Assembly (NCBI GenBank): GCA_964444685.1
Contig: CAYUIG010000026.1
Coordinates: 1 to 47,248, forward strand
Reading direction: 5' to 3'
From: CAYUIG01 sp964444685
GTDB lineage: Bacteria > Gemmatimonadota > Gemmatimonadetes > Longimicrobiales > RSA9
Length of the DNA stretch: 47,248 bases
This document shows positions 15,387 to 23,183 of the stretch, piece by piece. Position 1 is the first letter of the stretch, and the number at the start of each line of letters is the position of its first letter. The position numbers and the translations under genes are program-made. Below the pieces are notes generated by a model. That model had not been told where the DNA came from and made no database searches. It worked only from the letters and a program-made list of their open reading frames with translations.

Positions 15387-16285
15387 TGGCGTCCGGAAAG
15401 CGCGACCGGCTGGGCCGGGGACTGGGGGCGCTGCTCGGGGAATACCTGGGCGATGAGAGCGCGGCGCGTCAGGCGCCGTCGCGGCCGATTCCGGTATCGG
15501 CGATCGTGCCGAACCGTTTTCAGCCGCGGCGCGAGTTCTCCGACCAGGAGCTCGAGGATCTCGCCGCATCCATGCGGGAGAACGGGTTGCTACAGCCGAT
15601 CGTGGTGCGGCCCGTACCGGATGGCGGCTCCTCGCGCTGGGAGCTGGTAGCCGGCGAACGGCGCTGGCGCTCGGCGATTCGCCTCGGGTGGCGCGAGATT
15701 CCCGCGATCGTAAAGGTGGTCGACGACCGCACGATGCTGGTGCTGGCGCTCGTCGAGAACCTCCAGCGTTCGGGGCTCTCGCCGCTGGAAGAGGCGGACG
15801 GCTTCCGCCGGCTGGCGGAGGAGTTCTCGCTGAACCAGCAGCAGATCGCCGAAGTGGTCGGACGAGACCGTTCGACCGTGGCGAACGCGCTGCGACTCCT
15901 GCACCTGCCGACGCCCGTGCGTCGGCTGCTGGAGGAAGGGCGCCTGAGCGCAGGCCACGCGCGCGCGCTGCTGGGCGTGGATGACGAGCGCCGCATGATC
16001 GAGCTGGCGCGTCAGGCGGCGGAGCAGGGGTGGAGCGTTCGAGAGGTCGAGGCGGCAGTTCAGCGCGCGAAGCCTGCGAAGAAGGAAGGAAAGAAGGAAG
16101 CCGCGCGCGATGCGGCCGAGCGCGCGCTCGAGGAAGAGCTGCAGCGCGTACTGGGGACCGACGTGAAGATCCGGCGCGGACGCGGCACGAAGGGCCGGAT
16201 CGAGGTGCCGTTCTACGACGCGGATGACTTCGAGCGCGTCTTCGAGCTCCTGGCGCGGCGGTCCGTAGCCGAAATCGTTTCCTGA
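15386..16285 (+). CDS. parB: Chromosome-partitioning protein ParB (CTPase clamp)
   Basis: ParB/Spo0J binds parS and spreads as a CTP-dependent sliding clamp. The N-terminus MASGKRDRLGRGLGALLGE is the ParA-stimulating segment. The CTP-binding motif GERRWR is at 90-95, and VENLQRSGLSPLEEADGF precedes the helix-turn-helix QQQIAEVVGRDRSTVANALR. A lysine-rich linker and dimerisation domain end the 299-residue chain. The frame is open far upstream over the parS sites and parA, but the start at 15386 fits the family and the TGATG overlap with parA. Confidence 0.96.
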   Translation: MASGKRDRLGRGLGALLGEYLGDESAARQAPSRPIPVSAIVPNRFQPRREFSDQELEDLAASMRENGLLQPIVVRPVPDGGSSRWELVAGERRWRSAIRLGWREIPAIVKVVDDRTMLVLALVENLQRSGLSPLEEADGFRRLAEEFSLNQQQIAEVVGRDRSTVANALRLLHLPTPVRRLLEEGRLSAGHARALLGVDDERRMIELARQAAEQGWSVREVEAAVQRAKPAKKEGKKEAARDAAERALEEELQRVLGTDVKIRRGRGTKGRIEVPFYDADDFERVFELLARRSVAEIVS

Positions 16286-16296
16286 AGAGCGGCACG

Positions 16297-16671
16297 ATGT
16301 CGCAGGACCGCCGTCTTACGCTGATCGTCGTGCCGCATGGTGACCTCGAGACCCGAACGGTCGAGGTTTCCTACGGCAAGGTGAGGCTCGTGCTGAGCCT
16401 CGCGTTCGCGCTCGTGCTGCTGTTCGGCTTCGTCGTCGCGACCTGGTTCCCGGTCGCCGCGCAGGCGGGCCGGGTCCCGGCGCTGCAGCGCGAGCTGGAC
16501 GCCCTCGAGGCGGAACGCGTCGACGTTGGTGAGATGGCGCGCACGCTCGCCGAGCTCGAGGAACAGTACGAGCGCGTGCGCGCCATGCTGGGCGCCGACG
16601 CGCCCGAGGACGGTACGACGCCCGCGCTGCCGCCGCTGCGCTCGACGCGCAGGGACAGCACCGCCGGTTAG
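16297..16671 (+). CDS. Short membrane-anchored coiled-coil protein resembling the N-terminus of M23 peptidases
   Basis: A 124-residue protein: a basic start (MSQDRRLTLIVVPHGDLETR), one membrane helix at about 28-54 (VRLVLSLAFALVLLFGFVVA), then a coiled coil (ALQRELDALEAERVDVGEMA, to about 95) and a low-complexity tail. The first 50 residues resemble the anchor part of bactofilin-linked M23/LytM peptidases, but no peptidase domain follows and no trace of one is seen after the stop. It starts 11 bases after parB and precedes the bactofilin gene. I infer a link between the partition or bactofilin machinery and the membrane. Confidence 0.7.
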   Translation: MSQDRRLTLIVVPHGDLETRTVEVSYGKVRLVLSLAFALVLLFGFVVATWFPVAAQAGRVPALQRELDALEAERVDVGEMARTLAELEEQYERVRAMLGADAPEDGTTPALPPLRSTRRDSTAG

Positions 16672-16839
16672 ACGGCTCGAACGAACGCTCACGACGGGCG
16701 GCGGCGGGTCCCTCGAGGGCCGGCGCGTCGCCCTTTGCATCCACCCCACGGAGGAGGAGGGATCTACCCGGCCGCCACAAGCGGCGGCATGACCGGTCGG
16801 CAACGTTTCCACAAACACGGCCCGGAGCTGAGATTTCAA

Positions 16840-17346
16840 ATGGCCATGTTCAGCAGCAAACCCAGCAACGACGGTGATGACATCATGTCCAAGGATCCCA
16901 TCCCCCAGACGTCCGCCGCGCGCGATGGCGTCATTTCCATCATCGGCCCCGGCATGCGCGTCATTGGCGACTGCGAGACCGAGGGCACGCTTCGCATCGA
17001 GGGCACCGTCGAGGGCACCGTCCGCGCCGGCAAGGCCGTCGTGATCGGCAAGGACGGCGTCATCCTCGGTGACGTCTTCACCCAGGACGCCGTCGTCGGC
17101 GGCCGCGTGTCCGGCACCGTCGTCGCCGAGAGCCGCCTGGAGCTTCAGGCGACCTGTCTCGTCGAAGGCGAGATCCGCGCCCGGCGCATCAAACTCGACG
17201 AGGGCGGCCGCATCAACGGCAACGTCCAGACGGGCGAGACCGCCGCGACCCAGGCCGCGGCCAAGAAGGGCCCCGTCGCGACGCCCAGCAGCAGCGACAA
17301 GTCCGGCTCGCAGCCGCGCGTCGTCGCGGGCGGCGCCGCGAGCTGA
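16840..17346 (+). CDS. Bactofilin (polymer-forming cytoskeletal protein)
   Basis: About 168 residues with the central bactofilin beta-helix: repeated six-residue turns such as MRVIGDCETEGTLRIEGTVE, GTVRAGKAVVIGKDGVILGD and GGRVSGTVVAESRLELQATC. Flexible tails lie at both ends. Bactofilins polymerise without nucleotides and scaffold wall enzymes or, in Myxococcus, position ParABS components. The start at 16840 is the first Met close to the fold; ATG 16846 is possible and the frame is open to 16735. Location directly after parAB and the anchored coiled-coil protein suggests a role in chromosome placement. Confidence 0.9.
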   Translation: MAMFSSKPSNDGDDIMSKDPIPQTSAARDGVISIIGPGMRVIGDCETEGTLRIEGTVEGTVRAGKAVVIGKDGVILGDVFTQDAVVGGRVSGTVVAESRLELQATCLVEGEIRARRIKLDEGGRINGNVQTGETAATQAAAKKGPVATPSSSDKSGSQPRVVAGGAAS

Positions 17347-17453
17347 CGCCGTGGTATCGCGCTTCCGGCCGGCTCCTTGTCCACAATCGGCGGGGCGCGC
17401 GTAACCTATTGGTACGAAACGACTTGATCCCCATCGAGGAGTTTCCAACAGCA

Positions 17454-17488
17454 GGCTGTGGAAAAGCGACCCCGGCTTTTCCACAGCC
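17454..17488. repeat. Perfect 14-bp inverted repeat whose arms resemble DnaA boxes
   Basis: GGCTGTGGAAAAGC (17454-17467) and its exact reverse complement (17475-17488) are separated by 7 bases, 34 bases before the Nif3-like gene and about 110 after the bactofilin stop. It may be the bactofilin terminator (no T run) or a regulator site. Each arm contains TTTTCCACA, one base from TTATCCACA. Confidence 0.75.
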
Positions 17489-17521
17489 CATGCGCCGACC
17501 GATTTCGGACCGGGCCGACGC

Positions 17522-18286
17522 GTGAGCAGAGAGGTCCCGACCGCCGAACTGGCAGCCTGGCTCGACGACTACCTGGACGTCGCGAGCGTACCGGATTCCG
17601 GGCGCGCGCTGAACGGGCTCCAGGTGGAGAACGGGGGCCGGGTGCGGAAGGTGGCCGCGGCCGTGGACGCGAGCGAGGCGGCCGTTGCGGCCGCGATCGA
17701 ACGCGGCTGCGACCTCCTGCTCGTGCATCACGGCCTGTTCTGGGACGGGAACGTCCCGGTCACGGGCCGGCGCTATCGGAAGCTGCGAGCGCTCATGGAC
17801 GCGGATGTGGCGGTGTACTCGTCGCATCTGCCGCTGGATGTGCATCCGGACGTCGGCAACAACGCGGTGCTGGCGCGTGCGCTCGGCATCGAGCTGGAGG
17901 GCACGTTCGCCGACCATGAAGGCATCCAGCTCGGCCGTTGGGGCCGTCTCGAGCTGACGCGCGAGGCGCTGGCGGCGCGGCTGGACGATCTGCTGGGCGT
18001 GCGTGTGCGCATGATGCCGGGCGGACCGGAGCGGATCCGCCGTGTGGGCGTGCTCACGGGTTCGGGCGGTGACATGATCAACGCCGCGATCGCAGCACAG
18101 CTCGATGCGTACGTGACGGGTGAGGGAGCGCACCACACGTATTTCGACGCCATGGAAGGCCGCATCAATGTGTACTATGGCGGCCACTATGCGACGGAGA
18201 CGTGGGGCGTGCGTGCACTGGCGGAACGCATCGAAAAGCAGTTCGGCGTGCCATGGGAGTTCCTCGATCTTCCGACGGGGCTCTGA
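17522..18286 (+). CDS. Nif3-like dinuclear metal-centre protein (YbgI/DUF34 family)
   Basis: A 254-residue member of the Nif3/DUF34 family of toroidal hexamers with a two-metal site. The metal-ligand motifs are all present: LLVHHGLFW, YSSHLPLDVHPD, TGEGAHHTY and GGHYATETWG. Earlier annotation as GTP cyclohydrolase type 2 is doubtful for the family, and the cellular role is unresolved. The start is GTG 17522 (MSREVPTAELAAWLDDYL). A perfect hairpin lies upstream. Confidence 0.88.
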   Translation: MSREVPTAELAAWLDDYLDVASVPDSGRALNGLQVENGGRVRKVAAAVDASEAAVAAAIERGCDLLLVHHGLFWDGNVPVTGRRYRKLRALMDADVAVYSSHLPLDVHPDVGNNAVLARALGIELEGTFADHEGIQLGRWGRLELTREALAARLDDLLGVRVRMMPGGPERIRRVGVLTGSGGDMINAAIAAQLDAYVTGEGAHHTYFDAMEGRINVYYGGHYATETWGVRALAERIEKQFGVPWEFLDLPTGL

Positions 18287-18315
18287 GGGCGAACGATCCT
18301 TCCACGGACCGGATC

Positions 18316-19422
18316 ATGTTCCACGAGAAATCCCGCCGACTCGCGCTGCCGATCTCCATGCTCGTGCTGCTGTCGTGCAGTGATGGGGGCGGGGCGACGG
18401 ATCTCGGTGGCGACGGCGGCGATCGCGGCGATGACAAACCGCAGGTGCCCGTAGGTCCGCCCATCGGCGTAGCCGTATCACCGCTGGGGTTCCCGATCGA
18501 ATACTCCCAGCTCGATGAATTCTACAACGAAGTCGCCGACTGGCCGCGCGGTGCGGGCTCGACGATGTGGAACGGTCCCTGGCACGACGACTTCGCGGCG
18601 GGCACCGACGCGGGATCGACGCCGCCGGCGGCGGTGATCAACATGAATGCGGCCGATGTGCAGGGCACGCTGCCCGTGCTCGTGTTCGGCTGGCGTAACG
18701 GCAACCTTCTCGGACTCACCGTTCCCGGCAATCCGACGAACAACTGGACGAACATGGAAGCGCGCCGTCTGTTCCGCGACATGCTCGTGCGCTTCGCGGA
18801 CGACTTCGAGCCGCCGTACCTGTTCATCGGAAACGAGAACGACTTCTACTTCGAGCAGGACTCCACCGACTATGAGCGCTGGGTGGAGTTCTATGAGGAA
18901 GCGTACGACTCGATCAAAGCCGTTTCACCACAGACGCGGATCGGCGTCGTCTTCAACTATGAGAATCTCTCCGGTCGCGGCGCACTCGTGAATTTTGGTG
19001 GACCGAGCTGGCACGCACTCGAGGCGCACGACCTGTCGAAGATCGATGTGCTCGGACTCACACTCTATCCGTTCTTCTCCGCCGGCACGGTCCAGGCGGT
19101 TTCCGACGGACACATGTCGCCGCTGCGCGATCGCATCGGCAACAAGCCCATCCTGATCACGGAGACGGGCTGGCCCGCGGATGCGTACGGCCTGCCATGG
19201 GCGGGCGGTGAGAACGAACAGGTCGCCTACCTGTTCAAGCTCCGCTCGATACTCGAAGGATTCAACGTCGATCGCATCCAGTGGCTCTTCCTGCATCCGA
19301 TGCGGGACCCGGGCGGGAGTCCGTTCGAGTGGCGCGCGTTCAGCAGCATCTCGCTGCGCCGCGAAGACGGAACGGAGCGGCCCGTGCACGACTCCTTCCT
19401 TCTCTTCGACTTCGACGGCTAG
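18316..19422 (+). CDS. Lipoprotein with a glycoside-hydrolase (clan GH-A-like) TIM-barrel
   Basis: A 368-residue secreted lipoprotein. The signal ends in SMLVLLSC with the lipobox cysteine at 21, then a Gly/Asp-rich linker, then a barrel domain. LFIGNENDFYF (Glu174) and PILITETGWPAD (Glu283) sit where the acid/base and nucleophile glutamates of clan GH-A enzymes lie at the ends of strands 4 and 7. The family is not certain (GH5-, GH17- and GH53-like proteins share these words) and the substrate is unknown. The frame is open upstream into the Nif3-like gene; ATG 18316 is chosen because the signal peptide begins there. Confidence 0.72.
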   Translation: MFHEKSRRLALPISMLVLLSCSDGGGATDLGGDGGDRGDDKPQVPVGPPIGVAVSPLGFPIEYSQLDEFYNEVADWPRGAGSTMWNGPWHDDFAAGTDAGSTPPAAVINMNAADVQGTLPVLVFGWRNGNLLGLTVPGNPTNNWTNMEARRLFRDMLVRFADDFEPPYLFIGNENDFYFEQDSTDYERWVEFYEEAYDSIKAVSPQTRIGVVFNYENLSGRGALVNFGGPSWHALEAHDLSKIDVLGLTLYPFFSAGTVQAVSDGHMSPLRDRIGNKPILITETGWPADAYGLPWAGGENEQVAYLFKLRSILEGFNVDRIQWLFLHPMRDPGGSPFEWRAFSSISLRREDGTERPVHDSFLLFDFDG

Positions 19423-19428
19423 CGCCGG

Positions 19429-20148
19429 CTAGCGCAGGAAGGTCTCGGCCGCGGCCTTGTACTCGGGCAGGATGCGCGCGTGGTCGAGGTACTCCTGGAG
19501 CGGCTTCACGCGCTCGCTCTCGTAGTTCTCGACGAACGTGCGGTAGTACTCCGCCGCACGTCCCGAATCACCCGCGAGCGCGGAAGCCTCTGCGGCGGTG
19601 GCGAGCGCCAGGAGGTGGCCGGGCGACGTCGCAAGGATCCGTTCGGCGGTGGCAACAGCGGACTCGTGTTGTCCTCCCACGAGGTGCAGCAGGGCGAGGT
19701 GATAGAGGCCGTCGGCGTCCAGGTCACCCGAGGCCTCGTACGCCTGAATGGCCATCGGCGTGAAGAACTCCGCCTGCTGGGTGTTGCCCGTCTCCCGCTC
19801 CGCCATCACGCGATTGAACAGCCGGTCCGCGTTGTCGCGCATCGTGCCGCCCATCGGTCCCGGTATGCCGCCGCCCGCGGGTGCGGCCGGTGCGACGTTC
19901 GGGTCGGGCTCCGTGGCGCGGACGACGAGCACGACGGCGAGGATCGCGAACGCGAGGATCCCGGCGATCCACGGCGCGGCCGATGCGCGCTTGCGGACAC
20001 CCGCGACCGGAGTTCCGCACTCGCTGCAGAAGCGCGCGCCCGGATCGAGCCGGGTGCCGCACGAGGCGCAAGCGCCTTCCTTGAGGGGTGCACCACACGC
20101 GGAGCAGAAGCGGCCCGACGCGGCGGTGCCGCAGGCTGGACATTTCAT
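19429..20148 (-). CDS. Zinc-ribbon membrane protein with TPR-like C-terminal domain
   Basis: A 239-residue protein. It begins with two zinc ribbons (CPACGTAASGRFCSACG and CASCGTRLDPGARFCSECG), then one membrane helix (about 60-80, WIAGILAFAILAVVLVV), a Pro/Gly-rich linker and a helical domain of tetratricopeptide type (DGLYHLALLHLVGGQHESAV, GHLLALATAAEASALAGDSG). The start at MKCPACG (20148) is favoured over 20184. The partner is unknown; the topology puts the ribbons in the cytoplasm and the TPR domain outside. It is convergent with the glycoside-hydrolase-like gene. Confidence 0.75.
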   Translation of the reverse strand: MKCPACGTAASGRFCSACGAPLKEGACASCGTRLDPGARFCSECGTPVAGVRKRASAAPWIAGILAFAILAVVLVVRATEPDPNVAPAAPAGGGIPGPMGGTMRDNADRLFNRVMAERETGNTQQAEFFTPMAIQAYEASGDLDADGLYHLALLHLVGGQHESAVATAERILATSPGHLLALATAAEASALAGDSGRAAEYYRTFVENYESERVKPLQEYLDHARILPEYKAAAETFLR

Positions 20149-20243
20149 GCGCGCAAGGTAAACGGGCGGCGTCGCGCCGTCCACGACGGGTAGCCCAACC
20201 GGGAATCCTCGCTATCTTGGCCGGACCGAAAACCGGAGCGAGG

Positions 20244-21047
20244 ATGAGTCGGAGCCGAGACAACGAACCGCCCGTGCCGCCGCCACCGCAGCCGCCTGTC
20301 GAAGTCGCCGAGTTCCGCAAGAAGCCGGGGCAGGAGACGGAGGACGAGCGGCTGCTGTCGCGGCCTTCGCTGGTCACCGGGCCGGAGACGACCACGGACG
20401 CGTGGCGTGTCTTCCGCATCATGGGTGAGTTCGTGGAGGGATTCGACACACTCGCGCGGCTCGGCCCCGCGGTCAGCATCTTCGGCAGCGCCCGCGTCAA
20501 GCCCGACCATCCGCAGTACGCGGCCGCGGAGCGCACCGCGCGCCTGCTCGCGGAGGCCGGCTTCGCCGTCATCACCGGCGGCGGGCCCGGCATCATGGAG
20601 GCGGCGAACAAGGGCGCGGTGAGCGGCGGCGGCCAGTCGATCGGCTGCAACATCGAGCTGCCCTTCGAACAGGGGATGAATGCGTACGTGCGCACACCGA
20701 TCAACTTCCGCTACTTCTTCGTGCGCAAGACGATGTTCGTGAAGTACGCGGAAGCCTTCGTGATCTTTCCGGGCGGCTTCGGCACGATGGACGAACTGTT
20801 CGAGGCGCTCACGCTCATCCAGACCGGCAAGGTGCGCGACTTCCCGCTCGTGCTGTTCGACACGCGCTACTGGAGCGGGCTGCTCGGCTGGCTGCGCGAC
20901 ACGATGCTCGCGGAAGGAAAGATCCTGCAACAGGACCTCGACATTCTCACACTCACCGACTCGCCCGAGGAAGCGGTGAAGGTGATCGTCGACTGTTACG
21001 AGGCCGCGCCACGCACGCCCGCGCAAACTCGAAGTGAGATACCATGA
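20244..21047 (+). CDS. LOG family protein (Rossmann nucleotide-binding, nucleoside-5'-monophosphate phosphoribohydrolase-like)
   Basis: A 267-residue LOG-family protein. SIFGSARV, ITGGGPGIMEAANKGA and the catalytic motif PGGFGTMDELFEALTLIQTGK (PGGxGTxxE) are clear. Characterised relatives release bases from cytokinin or other nucleoside 5'-monophosphates; the substrate in this organism is not known. The N-terminal 45 residues are proline- and charge-rich. Start ATG 20244 has GGAG at 20235. The stop overlaps the next ATG (ATGA), so it is coupled to the deoxyhypusine-synthase-like gene. Confidence 0.88.
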   Translation: MSRSRDNEPPVPPPPQPPVEVAEFRKKPGQETEDERLLSRPSLVTGPETTTDAWRVFRIMGEFVEGFDTLARLGPAVSIFGSARVKPDHPQYAAAERTARLLAEAGFAVITGGGPGIMEAANKGAVSGGGQSIGCNIELPFEQGMNAYVRTPINFRYFFVRKTMFVKYAEAFVIFPGGFGTMDELFEALTLIQTGKVRDFPLVLFDTRYWSGLLGWLRDTMLAEGKILQQDLDILTLTDSPEEAVKVIVDCYEAAPRTPAQTRSEIP

Positions 21048-22204
21048 CGAAGAAGAGCCGCTACCTCTCCGGCCGCTCCATCGCGCCGCAGCGGATCGTG
21101 CCCGGCATGACCGCCGCCGATCTCATCGACGGTACCTTCCTCGCCTACAACGCGGGCCGCCTCCAGGAGGGGTGCCGGCTGTTCGCGGAGCGCATGCTCG
21201 ACGATGACGTCACGATCGGCGTGACCCTCAGCGGCGCACTCACGCCTGCGGGCATCGGCATGAGCGCACTCATCCCGCTGGTCGAGGCGGGCTTCATCGA
21301 CTGGATCATCTCCACCGGTGCGAACCTGTATCACGACGCCCACTTCGGCCTCGGCCTCGAGATGCGGCAGGGCAACCCGTTCGTGTCGGACATCGTGCTG
21401 CGCGAAGAGGAGGTCGTGCGCATCTACGACATCTTCTTCGACTACTCCGTGCTGCTCGACACCGATGCGTTCTTCCGGAAGATCATCACGGGTCCCGAGT
21501 TCCAGCGCACGATGAGCACGGCGGAGTTCCATCATCTGTGCGGCCGCTACGTGCTCGAGCGGCAGCGCGCGCTGCAGCAGGAAGGGAAGTCGCTGCTCGC
21601 GGTCTGCCACGAGTACGACGTGCCCGTGTACACGTCGTCGCCGGGCGACTCGTCGATCGGCATGAACGTGGCCGCAGCAGCGCTGCAGGGGAACAGGCTC
21701 GCGATCGATCCGAGCATGGACGTGAACGAGACCGCGTCGATCGTGCTGGATGCGAAGCGGCGCGACGGCAAGTCCGCGGTCCTGATCTTCGGTGGCGGCA
21801 GCCCGAAGAACTTCATGCTGCAGACGGAGCCGCAGATCCAGGAGGTGCTGGGCATCGAGGAGCGCGGCCACGACTACTTCCTGCAGTTCACGGACGCGCG
21901 ACCGGACACCGGTGGACTGTCGGGCGCAACGCCGGCAGAAGCGGTGAGCTGGGGCAAGGTGGATCCGGACCGGCTGCCGGATGCGGTCGTGTGCTACACG
22001 GACTCGACGATCGCGCTGCCGCTGCTCGCCGCATACGCGCTCGAGCGCCACGGCCCGCGCGCGCCGAAGCGGCTCTTCCGTCGTCGCGATGAGATGATGC
22101 AGCGGCTCGTGTCGGAGTACGAGAGTTCGGAGCGCAACGAGGCGGCGCAGGAGCGCGCACGCCACGGGGACGAGCACACACCGATGCTCGAACGCAACCG
22201 CTAG
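21044..22204 (+). CDS. Deoxyhypusine synthase-like protein (NAD-dependent aminobutyl transferase family)
   Basis: A 386-residue homologue of eukaryotic/archaeal deoxyhypusine synthase. GVTLSGALTPAGIG, WIISTGANLYHD, the NAD-site segment VPVYTSSPGDSSIGMN and the C-terminal EAVSWGKVDPD are recognisable. Lys305 in SWGK corresponds to the lysine that forms the enzyme-aminobutyl intermediate, so the protein looks catalytically competent. Bacteria lack eIF5A, so its acceptor is likely a small amine (homospermidine-type reaction) rather than a protein; this is inference. It overlaps the LOG gene by 4 bases and is followed 4 bases later by an epimerase-like gene. Confidence 0.88.
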   Translation: MTKKSRYLSGRSIAPQRIVPGMTAADLIDGTFLAYNAGRLQEGCRLFAERMLDDDVTIGVTLSGALTPAGIGMSALIPLVEAGFIDWIISTGANLYHDAHFGLGLEMRQGNPFVSDIVLREEEVVRIYDIFFDYSVLLDTDAFFRKIITGPEFQRTMSTAEFHHLCGRYVLERQRALQQEGKSLLAVCHEYDVPVYTSSPGDSSIGMNVAAAALQGNRLAIDPSMDVNETASIVLDAKRRDGKSAVLIFGGGSPKNFMLQTEPQIQEVLGIEERGHDYFLQFTDARPDTGGLSGATPAEAVSWGKVDPDRLPDAVVCYTDSTIALPLLAAYALERHGPRAPKRLFRRRDEMMQRLVSEYESSERNEAAQERARHGDEHTPMLERNR

Positions 22205-22208
22205 CCGC

Positions 22209-23153
22209 GTGCGCTGGGCCGTCACCGGATCGAGCGGCCTGATCGGCAGCGAAGTCGTGCGCGTGCTGCGCGCGCGCGGACACGAAGTCACGCGCATCGT
22301 GCGGTCGCTGCACAAGGTCCCGCCCTCCGAGCACCCGATCGTCTGGCACCCGCGCGAGGGCGTGATCGAAGCCGCGCGGCTCGAGGACCACGACGTCGTC
22401 CTGCACCTGGCCGGGGAGAGTATCGCCGGCGTGTGGACGGCCGGTAAGAAGCGACGCATCCGGGAGAGCCGCGAGCTCGGCACTACCCTCCTGGCGCGGA
22501 CGCTCGCGGGTCTGCGCTCGAAACCACGTGTGCTGTTCTCCGCATCCGGTTTCACCATCTACGGCGAGCGGCCGCCCTCCGAAGTCGTCACCGAGTCGTC
22601 CGCGCTGGGCACGGGCTTCCTTCCCGAGGTCGCGCGTATCTGGGAGGCGGCGACGCGTCCCGCCGAGGACGCCGGCATCCGCGTCGTGCACACCCGCTTC
22701 GGCAACGTCCTCGCGTCGCACGGCGGGATGCTCGAGGTGCTCATCCCGTTCTTCCGGATGGGGCTCGGCACGCGGTTCGGCTCCGGCGATCAGATGTGGC
22801 CCTGGATCGCGCTGCCCGAGATCCCGCGCGTCCTGCTCTTCCTGCTGGACCGACCGGAGATCGCGGGACCGGTCAACGTCGTGGCGCCCGAAGCCGTGAC
22901 GAACGCGGAGTTCACGCGCGCGCTCGCGGCCGCGCTGGGTCGCCCCTCCGTTCTGTCCGTCCCGAACTTCCTGCTGAAGCTGGCGCCCGGACACATGGGC
23001 GAGGAGCTGCTGCTCTGGGGAGCGCGCGTGGTGCCGGAGCGATTGCTGGACGCGGGGTACCAGTTCCAGTGGCCGCACCTGGAGCCGACGTTGCGGGAGC
23101 TTTTCTCCGAGGGCGAACCTGATCGCGTTGCCGGGCCTCGCCGGCGGGGCTAA
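22209..23153 (+). CDS. TIGR01777-type NAD(P)-dependent epimerase (YfcH/SDR39U1-like)
   Basis: A 314-residue extended SDR. The nucleotide motif VTGSSGLIGSEVVRVL opens the chain, HLAGESIAGVWTAGKKRRI and LFSASGFTIYGE follow, and the family-specific NVVAPEAVTNAEFTRALA lies near the C-terminus. The Tyr in FTIYGE takes the position of the SDR catalytic tyrosine, but no lysine partner three residues on is seen, as is usual for this subgroup. Reaction unknown. The start is GTG 22209, four bases after the previous stop. Confidence 0.87.
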   Translation: MRWAVTGSSGLIGSEVVRVLRARGHEVTRIVRSLHKVPPSEHPIVWHPREGVIEAARLEDHDVVLHLAGESIAGVWTAGKKRRIRESRELGTTLLARTLAGLRSKPRVLFSASGFTIYGERPPSEVVTESSALGTGFLPEVARIWEAATRPAEDAGIRVVHTRFGNVLASHGGMLEVLIPFFRMGLGTRFGSGDQMWPWIALPEIPRVLLFLLDRPEIAGPVNVVAPEAVTNAEFTRALAAALGRPSVLSVPNFLLKLAPGHMGEELLLWGARVVPERLLDAGYQFQWPHLEPTLRELFSEGEPDRVAGPRRRG

Positions 23154-23183
23154 GTTGGTGGACTGGCACTGGAAGGGATGGCG

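Noticed and set aside
18317..18332. Another parS-like word TGTTCCACGAGAAATC
   Set aside because: About 12 of 16, not palindromic, and it is the first codons of the glycoside-hydrolase-like lipoprotein.
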